A DNA stretch of 23,479 nucleotides from an uncultured Beijerinckiaceae bacterium (GTDB lineage Bacteria > Pseudomonadota > Alphaproteobacteria > Rhizobiales > Beijerinckiaceae): positions 1-23,479 of the forward strand of contig CALMGA010000564.1 of assembly GCA_937863205.1 (NCBI GenBank), written 5' to 3'. Within the stretch, counting starts at the first letter, position 1. Each line of letters opens with the position of its first letter. The translations under genes and the position numbers were made by a program. A model generated the notes under the pieces. It made no database searches. It saw nothing but the letters and a program-made list of their open reading frames with translations, and was not told the DNA's origin. Shown here piece after piece: positions 1 through 7,608 of the stretch.

Positions 1-1
1 T

Positions 2-1354
2 ACCCCCACCGCGCCCAACGCCGCCGCCGGCACCAACAGCGCGCAGATCGCGACGACCAGCTTCGTCGCCGCCAGCTTCGTCACCTACGCCTACGCCGCC
101 GCGAACTACGCGACCCTCGGCAACGCCACCCTGACCGGCACCCCGACCGCGCCCCCCGCGGCGCAGAACGACAATTCCACCAAGCTGGCGACCACCGCCT
201 ACGCCGACCGCTCGGCCGCGGCGAACTTCGCCCAGGTCAACGACGCCGCCTATGCCGCCTCCGCCGGCAGCCGCACGATCGCCTTCATCGCGCTGACCGC
301 GCCGCGCACCGTGACGCTGCCGGCCGCGGCGGCGTTTGCCGGCGGCGCGACGCTGACGATCGTCGATGAATCCGGCAACTGCTCGGCCACCACCACGATC
401 ACGCTGGCCGCCGCGGGATCGGACCTGATCAACGGCGCCGCCACCGCCACGGTGGCGCTGCCCTACGGCTATCTCGCGCTGGAAAGCAACACCGCCAACA
501 AGTGGACGATCGTCGACGCCGGCGGCGTCGGCGTGGCGCTGACCGCGCAGCTGACCAACCGCAACGCGCTCATCAACGGCAACTTCGCCATCAACCAGCG
601 CGGCTACGGCAGCGGCACGGCGCTGGCGGCCGGCGCCTACGCGCACGACCGCTGGAAGGCCGGCTCGGGGGGCTGCACCTACACCTTCACGCAAGCCGTC
701 CCCGACACGGCGGTCACGATCACGGCGGGCTCGCTCGTGCAGGCCGTGGACGCCCCCAACGTCTACGCGACGACCTGGTGGCTGACGTGGACGGGAACGG
801 CGCCCGCCCGCGTCTACCAGGGCTCCGCGTCGTCGCAGACGAGCCCTGCGTACGCCGCCGGCACGTCGACCAACATCAGCGGCACGACGGTCAACGTGCT
901 GCCGGTGACCGGGCTGACGATCGGCACCATCACCAATCTCGAGTTCGGCACCGGCACGCTCGGCTTGGTGCAGTTCGAGGCGGCGCTGCCCAACGCCGGG
1001 CCGACGCGGTTCGAGCGCCGGCAGGGCGAGATGGCGCTGTGCCAGCGCTACTTCCAGAGATGGCAGCAGCCACCGCTGCGCGGCAGCGCCGGCGGCACCA
1101 GCGCGGCGCGTCTCGGCATGGTTCTACCGGTGACGATGCGCGCCGCCCCCACGCTCGTCATGACCGGCAACCTGCCATTGTTGGTGCCCAGCGTGGCGGC
1201 GAGCACGTTGCAGTCCATCAACACCAGCTATTGCACGCCGACGGTGCTGGAGTTCGACGGCACCACCAGCAGCTCGATGGGCTCGACGAACGGTCTCGCC
1301 CTCATCGTCTATCAGGGGGGATCGGCCATCCTCGACGTCAGCGCGGAGCTATGA
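2..1354 (+). CDS. Phage tail fibre protein, 5'-truncated by window edge
   Basis: The open frame enters from the left edge with no start in the window. The visible 450 residues begin with low-complexity Thr/Ala/Asn-rich repeats of the kind found in caudovirus tail fibres (a GTNSAQIATTSFV-like unit followed by GNATLTGTPTAPPA and STKLATTAYAD). Next come a carbohydrate-binding-like or trimerising region and an INGNFAINQRGYGSGTALAAG segment, which is typical of distal tail-fibre domains that start 'N..NG.F.I.QRG'. The protein would sit at the virion tip and contact the host surface. It ends in TGA, overlapping the next ATG as ATGA, so the two genes are translationally coupled. The repeats and motif are seen directly; the phage role is family knowledge. 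Whether the prophage is intact cannot be judged, because only its end is visible. Confidence 0.8.
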   Translation, partial: TPTAPNAAAGTNSAQIATTSFVAASFVTYAYAAANYATLGNATLTGTPTAPPAAQNDNSTKLATTAYADRSAAANFAQVNDAAYAASAGSRTIAFIALTAPRTVTLPAAAAFAGGATLTIVDESGNCSATTTITLAAAGSDLINGAATATVALPYGYLALESNTANKWTIVDAGGVGVALTAQLTNRNALINGNFAINQRGYGSGTALAAGAYAHDRWKAGSGGCTYTFTQAVPDTAVTITAGSLVQAVDAPNVYATTWWLTWTGTAPARVYQGSASSQTSPAYAAGTSTNISGTTVNVLPVTGLTIGTITNLEFGTGTLGLVQFEAALPNAGPTRFERRQGEMALCQRYFQRWQQPPLRGSAGGTSAARLGMVLPVTMRAAPTLVMTGNLPLLVPSVAASTLQSINTSYCTPTVLEFDGTTSSSMGSTNGLALIVYQGGSAILDVSAEL

Positions 1355-1845
1355 CCGTGTCCCTCGCTTATGTTTCGACGCGCGACGCGCTGACGGGTGA
1401 GCCCCACCTATCCGTCGTCCGTTCCGACGGCGCTGTGATCCCTGCCGACCCCGACAACGCCGACTGGCAGGCCTACCAGGCCTGGCTCACGGCGGGCAAC
1501 ACGCCGGCGCCGGCGCCGGTGCTCGCCGTGGCGGTGCCGATGGTCATCACCGACCGGCAGTTCTTCCAGCAGCTGGCGTCCACTCCGAAGCCGGGCGCGA
1601 CGGACGGCTCGACGATCATCACCCAGGCCGACGCGATCGCGGCTGTGTCGACGGGCACCGTGCCCTCAGCGATGCAGCCCTTGATCAACGGCCTGCCGGC
1701 GGCCGAGCGCTTCGCCGCCACCATGAAGATCGCCGGCGCGACGCAGTTCAACATCGCCGACCCGATCACGCTGGCGATCGCCGCCGCCTACGGCTGGTCG
1801 CAGGCGCAGCTCGAGGCGTTCTGGACGGCCGCCGCCAACTTGTAG
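1351..1845 (+). CDS. Small phage tail-associated protein (164 aa)
   Basis: The ATG overlaps the tail-fibre stop codon (ATGA), so this start is preferred over the longer upstream frame, which is a shadow of the tail-fibre gene. The N-terminal third contains the IPADPDNADWQAYQAWL stretch followed by GNTPAPAP. This resembles the 'NxDWQxYxxWLxxGNTP' module of small phage proteins encoded just after tail fibres (XkdW-like; a resemblance by eye). The C-terminal part is a helix-rich region ending in IADPITLAIAAAYGWSQAQLEAFW. A role in tail-fibre assembly or as a tail accessory protein is inferred only from position and the motif. A strong hairpin follows the stop, so this is probably the last gene of the phage operon. 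Confidence 0.7.
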   Translation: MTVSLAYVSTRDALTGEPHLSVVRSDGAVIPADPDNADWQAYQAWLTAGNTPAPAPVLAVAVPMVITDRQFFQQLASTPKPGATDGSTIITQADAIAAVSTGTVPSAMQPLINGLPAAERFAATMKIAGATQFNIADPITLAIAAAYGWSQAQLEAFWTAAANL

Positions 1846-1871
1846 CCGCTTCAACCGCAACGCACGTCCTC

Positions 1872-1903
1872 GCCGCCCCTGGCCTCGGCCGGGGGCGGCT
1901 TTT
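1872..1903 (+). terminator. Rho-independent terminator after phage genes
   Basis: GCCGCCCC at 1872-1879 pairs with GGGGCGGC at 1892-1899. The loop is 12 nt and TTTT follows at 1900-1903. It lies 27 nt after the stop of the 164-aa phage gene, which fits the end of the tail operon. Confidence 0.75.
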
Positions 1904-1941
1904 GCGTTTCCGGGTAAGCCGATTTATCCACAGGCGTCTCG

Positions 1942-2298
1942 ATGCCCTCCCGCCGATGCCGCTTACGTTCACGCTACGTTCCGACCGTGCGCCTGAGCGA
2001 GTTCCCATGGGTGGTGGTCCGCCTCGACTGCAAGCTGTGCCCGCGCAAGGGTCAGTATCGGCTTGCGCGCTTGGTCGCCAGGGTCGGCGACCCGGAGATG
2101 GATCTCGAGCACGTGCTGGAGCTGATCGCCATCGATTGTCCGCTTATGCGGCCCGGCGCCAAGCCGCGGAAGTACGTGGCCCGTTGCGGCATCCGCTTCA
2201 CTGATCTTGACGGCCGGCGTGGGCCGCCGCCGGACCTGCCGCCGAGAATGGTCCGACTCAAGATCGTGGGTGGCAGGGATGCTGGCGGCGAGTCCTAA
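1942..2298 (+). CDS. Small conserved-looking hypothetical protein with CKLC motif
   Basis: This ORF encodes 118 residues. The segment RLSEFPWVVVRLDCKLCPRK is followed by GQYRLARLVARVGDPEMDLEHVLELIA, then DCPL and CGIRF. Small proteins with a 'CxxCxRKGxYRLARL' core are common as hypotheticals beside phage-derived regions in Rhizobiales; this is recollection, not a search result. The cysteines at C-KL-C, DC and RC could form a small metal site or zinc ribbon, which is inference. The ATG at 1942 gives the full frame. A GTG at 1987, immediately before RLSEF, is an equally plausible start and would trim 15 basic residues. No partner gene can be assigned. Confidence 0.55.
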   Translation: MPSRRCRLRSRYVPTVRLSEFPWVVVRLDCKLCPRKGQYRLARLVARVGDPEMDLEHVLELIAIDCPLMRPGAKPRKYVARCGIRFTDLDGRRGPPPDLPPRMVRLKIVGGRDAGGES

Positions 2299-2331
2299 TC
2301 GACCTTCAGGTCCAACTTGCCGAGCGCTGAA

Positions 2332-2355
2332 ACCGTGCAACGCACCGTGCAACAT
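2332..2355. repeat. 12-bp near-perfect tandem duplication
   Basis: ACCGTGCAACGC at 2332-2343 is followed directly by ACCGTGCAACAT at 2344-2355, so 10 of 12 bases match. It lies in the non-coding stretch between the 118-aa gene and the structured repeat at 2411. No function can be assigned. Confidence 0.5.
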
Positions 2356-2410
2356 CACACATGGTAATAGGCTGATCTTGCTTGTGATCAGCAGCTACGC
2401 GGCTCCTGCT

Positions 2411-2495
2411 CAGAGTTCCAATCGTCCCTGTTACGGTACGGGCGAAACGGCCAAAACCGCAACAGACACAACGGGGCATTTACGCCCGCACCTTC
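2411..2495 (+). repeat. 85-bp structured direct repeat, copy 1
   Basis: This copy matches 4798-4882 without gaps at 65 of 85 positions (counted by eye). The core CAACGGGGCATTT and the end GCCCGCACCTTC are the best conserved parts. Each copy can form a long hairpin: GTACGGGCG near 2436 faces CGCCCGCAC near 2482, with one mismatch, around a smaller CGG...CCG stem. It ends 43 nt before the FkbM-type gene and could be its leader. Read in the +2 frame, both copies also encode a similar peptide (SS-RPC...TAKTA..TTGH..PHL), so a decayed coding repeat is an alternative explanation. Confidence 0.7.
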
Positions 2496-2538
2496 GCGAT
2501 CGTGTACAGAAACGACGCTGACGGAGGGGAACGAGCAC

Positions 2539-3510
2539 ATGAGTCAGAGAATTAGCGCGATATTAAAGCGGATCCTTAGTTCACCCCCAAGTACCCCGGC
2601 GGGTTCTGAAGCAACGCTCAAAATCTCGCCTGCCGAATGCGCCGAGCGGCCTGCGGAGGCAGCGGCGACCGGCCACTGGGCGGCCGACCCATACTTTCCG
2701 AACCAGTCCACCGCCGACATGAATTTGGAATACAGACTTCGAGGCACGGCGGCTCATCTCGATGAAATCTCGAGGTTCGAGGTCTATTCGGTCATCTCGC
2801 AAGCCGTCGATGCGTTCTGCAAGACTGAATTCCGTTACGACGATGAATGCGCGGTCGCTCGGCAGAACGGCAGAGACATCTTCTTCCCCAAGCCCATTCC
2901 CCTGATCAAATTCAGCCACATCGTGTTCGGGTATGAACAGCTTCTAGAGCGCAAGTACTGCCTTCCGGGCTTCGTCGAAGTCGAATGCGATGACGTGGTG
3001 GTCGATTGCGGCGGCTTCGTCGGTGGCTTCTCACTGACTGCCGCCAAGAAGGCGAAAAGCCTCCATATTTTCGAGCCGGATCAGCAAAACTGTGAATGCG
3101 TCAGAAGAAATTTCTCGGGTTTGTCGCACGTCACGGTGTGCGAGAAAGGACTGTACTCGCGGACCAGGAAGATGAACCTGAACATATCGGCGAGCGCCGT
3201 CGAGCATTCATTGCTTATACCTGACGATGGACCGCCAATCAGGGTTGCTGAAATTGAGGTGGTCCGGCTCGACGACTACCTGCAGGCTGTCGCTGCGGGA
3301 ACCCCGGATTTCGTCAAGATCGAAGCTGAAGGGGTCGAGGTGGAGGTGTTCGACGGCCTGGGCGAGGTGCGACCCCGCAAGCTCGCCATCGACGTCAGTC
3401 CGGAAAGAAATGGGGAAAGTCCAGCTCCCGAGCTTATGTCCCGACTGCAACCACTCGGGTACACCTTGCATCGACGCGGGAATGTCCTGTTTGCCCGCCT
3501 CCCCGAATAG
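2539..3510 (+). CDS. FkbM-family SAM-dependent methyltransferase
   Basis: The product has 323 residues. FkbM-family enzymes O-methylate sugars or other hydroxyls of surface glycans and secondary metabolites using S-adenosylmethionine. The SAM-binding glycine motif is VVVDCGGFVGGFS (about 153-165). It is followed by the acidic HIFEPD strand end (176-181) and by the family signature DFVKIEAEGVEVEVFDGL (257-274), the usual 'D.vKiDvEG.E.evl.Gl' block. The first 145 residues are a less conserved N-terminal extension, with no signal peptide seen, so the enzyme is probably cytoplasmic. The ATG at 2539 has a GGAGGGG ribosome-binding site at 2523-2529. A glycosyltransferase gene follows within a few tens of bases, so the pair probably decorates a polysaccharide. 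AT content is higher and codon use more mixed than in neighbours, which suggests horizontal acquisition. Confidence 0.85.
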   Translation: MSQRISAILKRILSSPPSTPAGSEATLKISPAECAERPAEAAATGHWAADPYFPNQSTADMNLEYRLRGTAAHLDEISRFEVYSVISQAVDAFCKTEFRYDDECAVARQNGRDIFFPKPIPLIKFSHIVFGYEQLLERKYCLPGFVEVECDDVVVDCGGFVGGFSLTAAKKAKSLHIFEPDQQNCECVRRNFSGLSHVTVCEKGLYSRTRKMNLNISASAVEHSLLIPDDGPPIRVAEIEVVRLDDYLQAVAAGTPDFVKIEAEGVEVEVFDGLGEVRPRKLAIDVSPERNGESPAPELMSRLQPLGYTLHRRGNVLFARLPE

Positions 3511-3532
3511 CTATTGGATGGGCTGCCGGTCG

Positions 3533-4459
3533 ATGAGAGTGAGCCCGATGAGGCCAGGTGCGACCCTCGCCGCGATGCTAAACCATGGCTGGCGGCCGTT
3601 GCGATCCTGGCGGTCACGCTTTCGAGCTGCCGAGGCTGAAATGTCGTCCCGCAGCGAGAAGGAGCTGGCCTCGCGCGTTTCCTTCCTCCTCTGCGCGAAG
3701 AAGATCAGGCCGGCACGCGGGATCGGCAGGAGAACCGCCGATCTACCGATCTGGCAGTACTGGCATGAAGGCCAAGCGTCTGCTCCGCCGGTGATCAAGC
3801 GTTGCCTCGGAAGCGTGTCGCGGTGGTCCGGAGACCGCCGCGTCACCATCCTGGATCAGGAGAACCTGTCGCGACACGTCGAACTTCCACGACAGGTTCT
3901 GGCGAACGTTGAGCGGATGGGACAAACTCACTTTTCGGACATCGTCAGGACTCACCTGCTCACGCAGCACGGTGGGACGTGGCTGGACGCATCTGTCTAC
4001 CTGACCGGCCCGCTCCAGGCCGTGGTGGATGACCTGCCGTTCTTTGTCTTTTCCCGCCCGAACGATCCCTTCGTGCTATCCTCTTGGCTGATGCATGCGT
4101 GGAATGGGCATCCGCTGCCGACGGCCCTGGCGCAGATGCTCGCGACCTATTGGGCCGAGAACGACAGGCTTCGGGACTACTTCACGATCCACTTCATGTT
4201 CGAGGCAGCCATCAGCCTGCATCCGCAGCTGAAGACGCTCTGGCTCGGAATGCCCCGACGCATGGCGGACGCTCCACACCGCCTGCAGTTTTCCCTGGAC
4301 GAAGAGCTCAGCGATGCCGTTCTCGGTGAGATCGTCGCCGGCAGCCACGTGCACAAACTGACCTACAAGCTTTCGACCGATCGTTCGCAGAAGCTACTCC
4401 GGCTCATCGAGCGCGCGGATCATATGACATCGGTGGAGCGGATCCCGACCATGCGTTGA
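3533..4459 (+). CDS. Capsular polysaccharide synthesis-type glycosyltransferase (GT32-like)
   Basis: From the ATG at 3533 the product has 308 residues. The core IWQYWHEG (about 73-80), APPVIKRCLGSV, and HFSDIVRTHLLTQHGGTWLDASVYLTGP (133 onward; the GGTWLD acidic motif is at 148-152) match the capsular polysaccharide synthesis family (Pfam Caps_synth type) and the related GT32 glycosyltransferases. In these the Asp of the GG..xD motif binds the metal/nucleotide-sugar. It should transfer a sugar from a nucleotide donor during capsule, exopolysaccharide or O-antigen assembly at the inner face of the membrane. Donor and acceptor are unknown. In-frame ATGs exist at 3518, 3533 and 3548; only 3548 has a GAGAG sequence at suitable spacing, so the start is uncertain. 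It follows the FkbM gene closely, as in an operon. Confidence 0.8.
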   Translation: MRVSPMRPGATLAAMLNHGWRPLRSWRSRFRAAEAEMSSRSEKELASRVSFLLCAKKIRPARGIGRRTADLPIWQYWHEGQASAPPVIKRCLGSVSRWSGDRRVTILDQENLSRHVELPRQVLANVERMGQTHFSDIVRTHLLTQHGGTWLDASVYLTGPLQAVVDDLPFFVFSRPNDPFVLSSWLMHAWNGHPLPTALAQMLATYWAENDRLRDYFTIHFMFEAAISLHPQLKTLWLGMPRRMADAPHRLQFSLDEELSDAVLGEIVAGSHVHKLTYKLSTDRSQKLLRLIERADHMTSVERIPTMR

Positions 4460-5258
4460 TCCAGCGAGGTCGCAACCCATTCACGCCACTTTGGGCCACA
4501 GCGTGAACAAGCGTCGGGGGGATCGCGTGTATCGGTCCGCCGCTACGAACTCCCGACGTCTCCCAGCTCGGCACAAGCGATTGCCCACGCTCGGCTCAGC
4601 ATAGCGAAAGCGACCTGGATAAAGTTCGAATCGCTTTGTCCTACGACCAGATCACAACTACCTGAAATAGAAATTCGGACATACAATTTTGGCTCCGGCT
4701 AGGACTGCTTTTGCCTTCGGCTCCGCAATTCGAGCGCTCCCGAAGATCGTCAATCGTCGAAGGTTCGCTCCGATTTGAGACCCGAATGTCACAGTGGCAG
4801 AGCTCCGACCGGCCCTGCCACTGTGCGGGCATCACGGCAAAAACCGCAGAGATTACAACGGGGCATTTTTGCCCGCACCTTCATGTAAGTGCATTGATTA
4901 AAAAGAGAGTTTAACTTCTACCTCTCCCACCAATCGATGACCTCGGTCATCTGGAATCCCCTTACCTTCCCTGCCTCGTTCCAAGCTGATGAAGGTTGAA
5001 CGCGCTCCGGGCCTCGGCCGTCCGTCCGGCTTTGCCGGCATCAGCGGCTTGCCCGCCAAGCTCTGCGGAAGCTCTCGCATCGCGCTCGCGGCCATCTGCT
5101 GTTGATTCGCCAATCGCGGCTCGCCGCGTGCCCGGTGATCGCCTCCACCCCCGTTCGGAGCATCCGAGGTCGGCGGGCGTCGCCGCCTCCTGGAATGGCC
5201 CGAGCACCGGAGGAAGCCGAGCGCACCGCCGCCCTTGCGGAGAACTGACGAAAGGCGG
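4460..5258. other. Non-coding stretch with structured repeat
   Basis: No convincing gene is present in these 799 bases. The first half (about 4600-4700) is clearly more AT-rich than the window average. It holds copy 2 of the 85-bp repeat (4798-4882). A 71-residue minus-strand frame (5113 to 4898, TTG start) and a 92-residue plus frame (4996-5274) show no recognisable motif and are not called. It probably marks the right border of the glycan island. Confidence 0.5.
4798..4882 (+). repeat. 85-bp structured direct repeat, copy 2
   Basis: This is the counterpart of 2411-2495, in the same orientation and of the same length. The outer stem is perfect here: GTGCGGGCA (from 4823) pairs with TGCCCGCAC (ending at 4879). 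Copy 1 has G-C where this copy has A-T at the innermost pair, which is one compensatory change. Unlike copy 1, it is not followed by a gene on the same strand within the next few hundred bases. In the +2-frame-equivalent reading it is part of a possible 42-codon ORF starting at the ATG at 4786-4788. Confidence 0.7.
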
Positions 5259-5864
5259 TCAGCCCGAGCGGTAGGCGCTCCATCTGCCGGTGCAACCGTC
5301 CTGGCGCCGATAGCTTCCGCCGCCCGAATTCTGCGACAAGCGGCCGGTGTAGACGCTTCTCAGGCCGTTGAAGCTTTCGACCGAGTGAACCGAGCCGCTC
5401 GCCGAAACGGAGCCGCTCGCATTCTGCGCATAAAGCCGCGATCCCGAGACCCGGAACGAGCCTGTGCCGGTCCCCGCGCAGCTTGAAGAGGTGGAAAGCG
5501 ACCAGAGACCCTCGAAGCTTCCCCCTCCGCCAGCCCGCTCGCGCCGGGGCGCCGACTCGTACCGGGCGGCGCGTTGCGGTCGCCGAGCCACGGGGACCCG
5601 CTCCGGCCGCGCCCGCTTCACCCGCGCGCGCGGCGCGCGGGACGCCTTCTGTTTGGGCGGCGACGAGGGCGCGATGTTGCCGCCGATCGACCCGCCCGCA
5701 CTGCCGCCGGTGCCGCCGATATTGCCACCGATCGAGACGCCCTCGGCCAGCGCCGCCGACGCGTCGCAACCCATGCACAGGACGGCGATCAGCAGGGCTC
5801 CGCCCAGGCGTCGGGCGCGAAGGGCTGGATCGGGGAATGGACATCGCATGATCGCATCCACCAT
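5259..5864 (-). CDS. Exported glycine-rich protein, unknown C-terminal domain
   Basis: The product has 201 residues. The ATG at 5864 is chosen because TGAGGA, a ribosome-binding site overlapping the stop of the upstream caspase-like gene, sits 8 nt before it. A hydrophobic N-terminal segment (LGGALLIAVLCMGCDASAA) indicates export; a lipoprotein cysteine or cleavage after ALA are both possible. A Gly-rich stretch (SIGGNIGGTGGSAGGSIGGN) is followed by a very basic linker and then by a C-terminal domain. That domain begins FEGLWSLSTSSSC and ends DGCTGRWSAYRSG; the two cysteines could form a disulfide. Similar 'F.G.WS...C...GS....GRLS...GSGSY...DGC.GRWSA' domains occur in secreted hypotheticals of Bradyrhizobium-like bacteria (recollection). 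The function is unknown. The 11-nt gap to the caspase-like gene implies co-expression in the same compartment. Confidence 0.7.
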   Translation of the reverse strand: MVDAIMRCPFPDPALRARRLGGALLIAVLCMGCDASAALAEGVSIGGNIGGTGGSAGGSIGGNIAPSSPPKQKASRAPRARVKRARPERVPVARRPQRAARYESAPRRERAGGGGSFEGLWSLSTSSSCAGTGTGSFRVSGSRLYAQNASGSVSASGSVHSVESFNGLRSVYTGRLSQNSGGGSYRRQDGCTGRWSAYRSG

Positions 5865-5875
5865 CGCCGCGGTCC

Positions 5876-7540
5876 TCAGTTGGTCTTGTCGGACCCGTCG
5901 GCGCACACCGAGCCGATCACGCGGCAAGCGGCGCCGGCCTTGCTGCAATCGCTCAAGGCCGTCTTGCGCGCGGCGTCGCCACCATCCTGCTGCGAAACGT
6001 TCCAGCGCTTGGGCGAGAGCGCGAAGGCGCCGCAGCCCTGGCCGTGGAAGGTGATGTCTTCGGTGCAGCGCCGGTTTCCGCAGCGCAGTCTCGCTTCGGC
6101 CAGCGCCTGCGTTCGGCTCGGCTTGTCCCACGCCATGCCCCAGTGCTTGACGTCGCTGGCGACGGTGATGGCTCCCCAAGGACCCAGGCTTGGCGTCGCG
6201 CGCAACGCATCCAGAAGGCCAAGCGTCGGCTGCGCGACCTCGGGCAGGCCGGCATGCTGCTCGAAGGTGTGGATCGCCTCGCGCATCTTGTCGGAACCGA
6301 CCGCTCCAGGATCCAGGTTCTGCTCGAACAAGCGCTCGCGGGTTTCGTCGAGCAGATTGTTGTCCTGCAAAGCGATCTGGAAACGGCTCGTCTTGCTGTC
6401 GAGCGGCGGCGGCACGCTCACCATCGCCTGCTCGACCGGCAGAGGTGCCGCCGCCGGAGCCTGCGGCGTCGTAGGCGAAGCGTCGGGAACGTCGGGCCTG
6501 GCGGCTGCCGGCGCGGCGGATGCCATGGTGGGCAGAGGGGTGGCAGGCCGATCGGGCGGTGTTGCGGGCTGTGTGGGGACCTGTGGCTTGACCGCAGGCT
6601 CCGCGGTGACGTCGCGGACCGGCGCCGCCTCGGCCGTTTGCGGCGGCACGACGCGATCGGGCGAGCCGGAACAGTCATGGATGTCGAGCGGCAGATCGTC
6701 GGCGAGGGTGGTGAAACCCCAGGGGTTCTGGCCGGCGCGCGACGTCCGCGCCACGATGGAGCGCACCTGGCGGAACGCATCCTGCGCGGTGGCATGCGGC
6801 GCCGCAATCTCCCGGGCGACGTCGATGGCGAACGGCTCCGCCGACAGGTCGGCGGCATCGAACACCTTGTCGGGCGGGGCCGATAACAGCGCCACCAGAT
6901 TGCCGGAACTGGCGGTGGGCGGCGCTAGGCCGGCGGAACCGCTGGCGCGGAACCGGCGCTCGAAGGGATTGCGCCGCGCGGCGTCGATCACCAGCACCTC
7001 GACCGCCGCCTTCTTCTCCTCGATCTCGGTCAGGACGCGGTCGAGGTTGAGCCCGTTGGTGGCGATGTCGGCCTCGCTCCAGATCGAGGCGTCCACCGGC
7101 AACAGGTAGGTGTGACCACCCGCCTGGACGCCGAAGCCGGAAAAGAAAAGGAACACGGCGGCGCCGGGCTTGACCTTGGCCTGCAAGGCGCGCACGGCGG
7201 CATCCGTTTGCATCTTGTTGAGGTTCTCGCCGACCTGCACGTCGAAACCGACGGCCCGCAACGCTTCGCCGACGTGATGCGCGGCTTCGACGGTGCCCTT
7301 GAGCGGCACCTCGCTGTCGGGATAGGTCATGTTGCCGATCACCAGGGCCACGCGGACGCCCTTGCAGTCCGTGGCGGCCATGGCGCCAGTAGATGCGGTG
7401 CTGATGAGCGCGGTGCTGATGATTGCGGCGCTGGCCGAGGCGGCCAAGATCCAGGACGCCGAGAGGAAGCCAGCCGAGCTGACAAAACCAGCCAAGCAGC
7501 GTGTCCGCAGCAAGCTGCGGGCATGTCCCCAACTTCGCAT
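5876..7540 (-). CDS. Secreted pseudo-caspase with PG-binding-like and DUF4189 domains
   Basis: The product has 554 residues. The N-terminus carries export signals (hydrophobic stretches to about 55, possible cleavage near AMA-AT). A caspase-fold (peptidase C14) domain follows: VRVALVIGNMTY (62-73), VFLFFSGFGVQAGGHTYLLP (129-148) and LVIDAARRNPF (183-193). In active members these read Y/F-SGHG and LDACR. Here Phe136 replaces the catalytic His and Ala188 the catalytic Cys, so it should lack protease activity. A Pro/Ala-rich linker (about 300-375) leads to a PG-binding-like helical segment (LQDNNLLDETRERLFEQNLD, then AIHTFEQHAGLPEV). The C-terminus is a cysteine-rich DUF4189-type domain (about 455-554, from GAITVASDVKHWGMAWD to CRVIGSVCADG). 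It is probably periplasmic, a binding or scaffold protein (inference). It is co-transcribed with the 201-aa exported protein. Confidence 0.8.
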   Translation of the reverse strand: MRSWGHARSLLRTRCLAGFVSSAGFLSASWILAASASAAIISTALISTASTGAMAATDCKGVRVALVIGNMTYPDSEVPLKGTVEAAHHVGEALRAVGFDVQVGENLNKMQTDAAVRALQAKVKPGAAVFLFFSGFGVQAGGHTYLLPVDASIWSEADIATNGLNLDRVLTEIEEKKAAVEVLVIDAARRNPFERRFRASGSAGLAPPTASSGNLVALLSAPPDKVFDAADLSAEPFAIDVAREIAAPHATAQDAFRQVRSIVARTSRAGQNPWGFTTLADDLPLDIHDCSGSPDRVVPPQTAEAAPVRDVTAEPAVKPQVPTQPATPPDRPATPLPTMASAAPAAARPDVPDASPTTPQAPAAAPLPVEQAMVSVPPPLDSKTSRFQIALQDNNLLDETRERLFEQNLDPGAVGSDKMREAIHTFEQHAGLPEVAQPTLGLLDALRATPSLGPWGAITVASDVKHWGMAWDKPSRTQALAEARLRCGNRRCTEDITFHGQGCGAFALSPKRWNVSQQDGGDAARKTALSDCSKAGAACRVIGSVCADGSDKTN

Positions 7541-7594
7541 TGATCGACGGTCTCTCGACAGAACCGGCAGCCCACGCTTCTACCCGCAGTCGCG

Positions 7595-7608
7595 ACTTGC
7601 CGGCAAGT
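7595..7608. promoter_or_regulatory. 14-bp perfect palindrome in divergent intergenic region
   Basis: ACTTGCCGGCAAGT is its own reverse complement. It lies 55 bp upstream of the caspase-like gene start and between two divergent genes. A second overlapping inverted repeat, TTGCCG with CGGCAA, spans to about 7620. It could be an operator for a dimeric repressor; this is inference from symmetry and position only. Confidence 0.3.

Noticed and set aside
502..1350. Upstream extension of the 1351-1845 gene frame
   Set aside because: It overlaps the tail-fibre coding sequence and is Arg/Gly-rich noise; the ATG at 1351 forms a natural ATGA overlap.
4898..5113. 71-codon minus-strand frame in the gap after the glycan island
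   Set aside because: TTG start, no ribosome-binding site or recognisable motif; it could be a fragment but cannot be supported.
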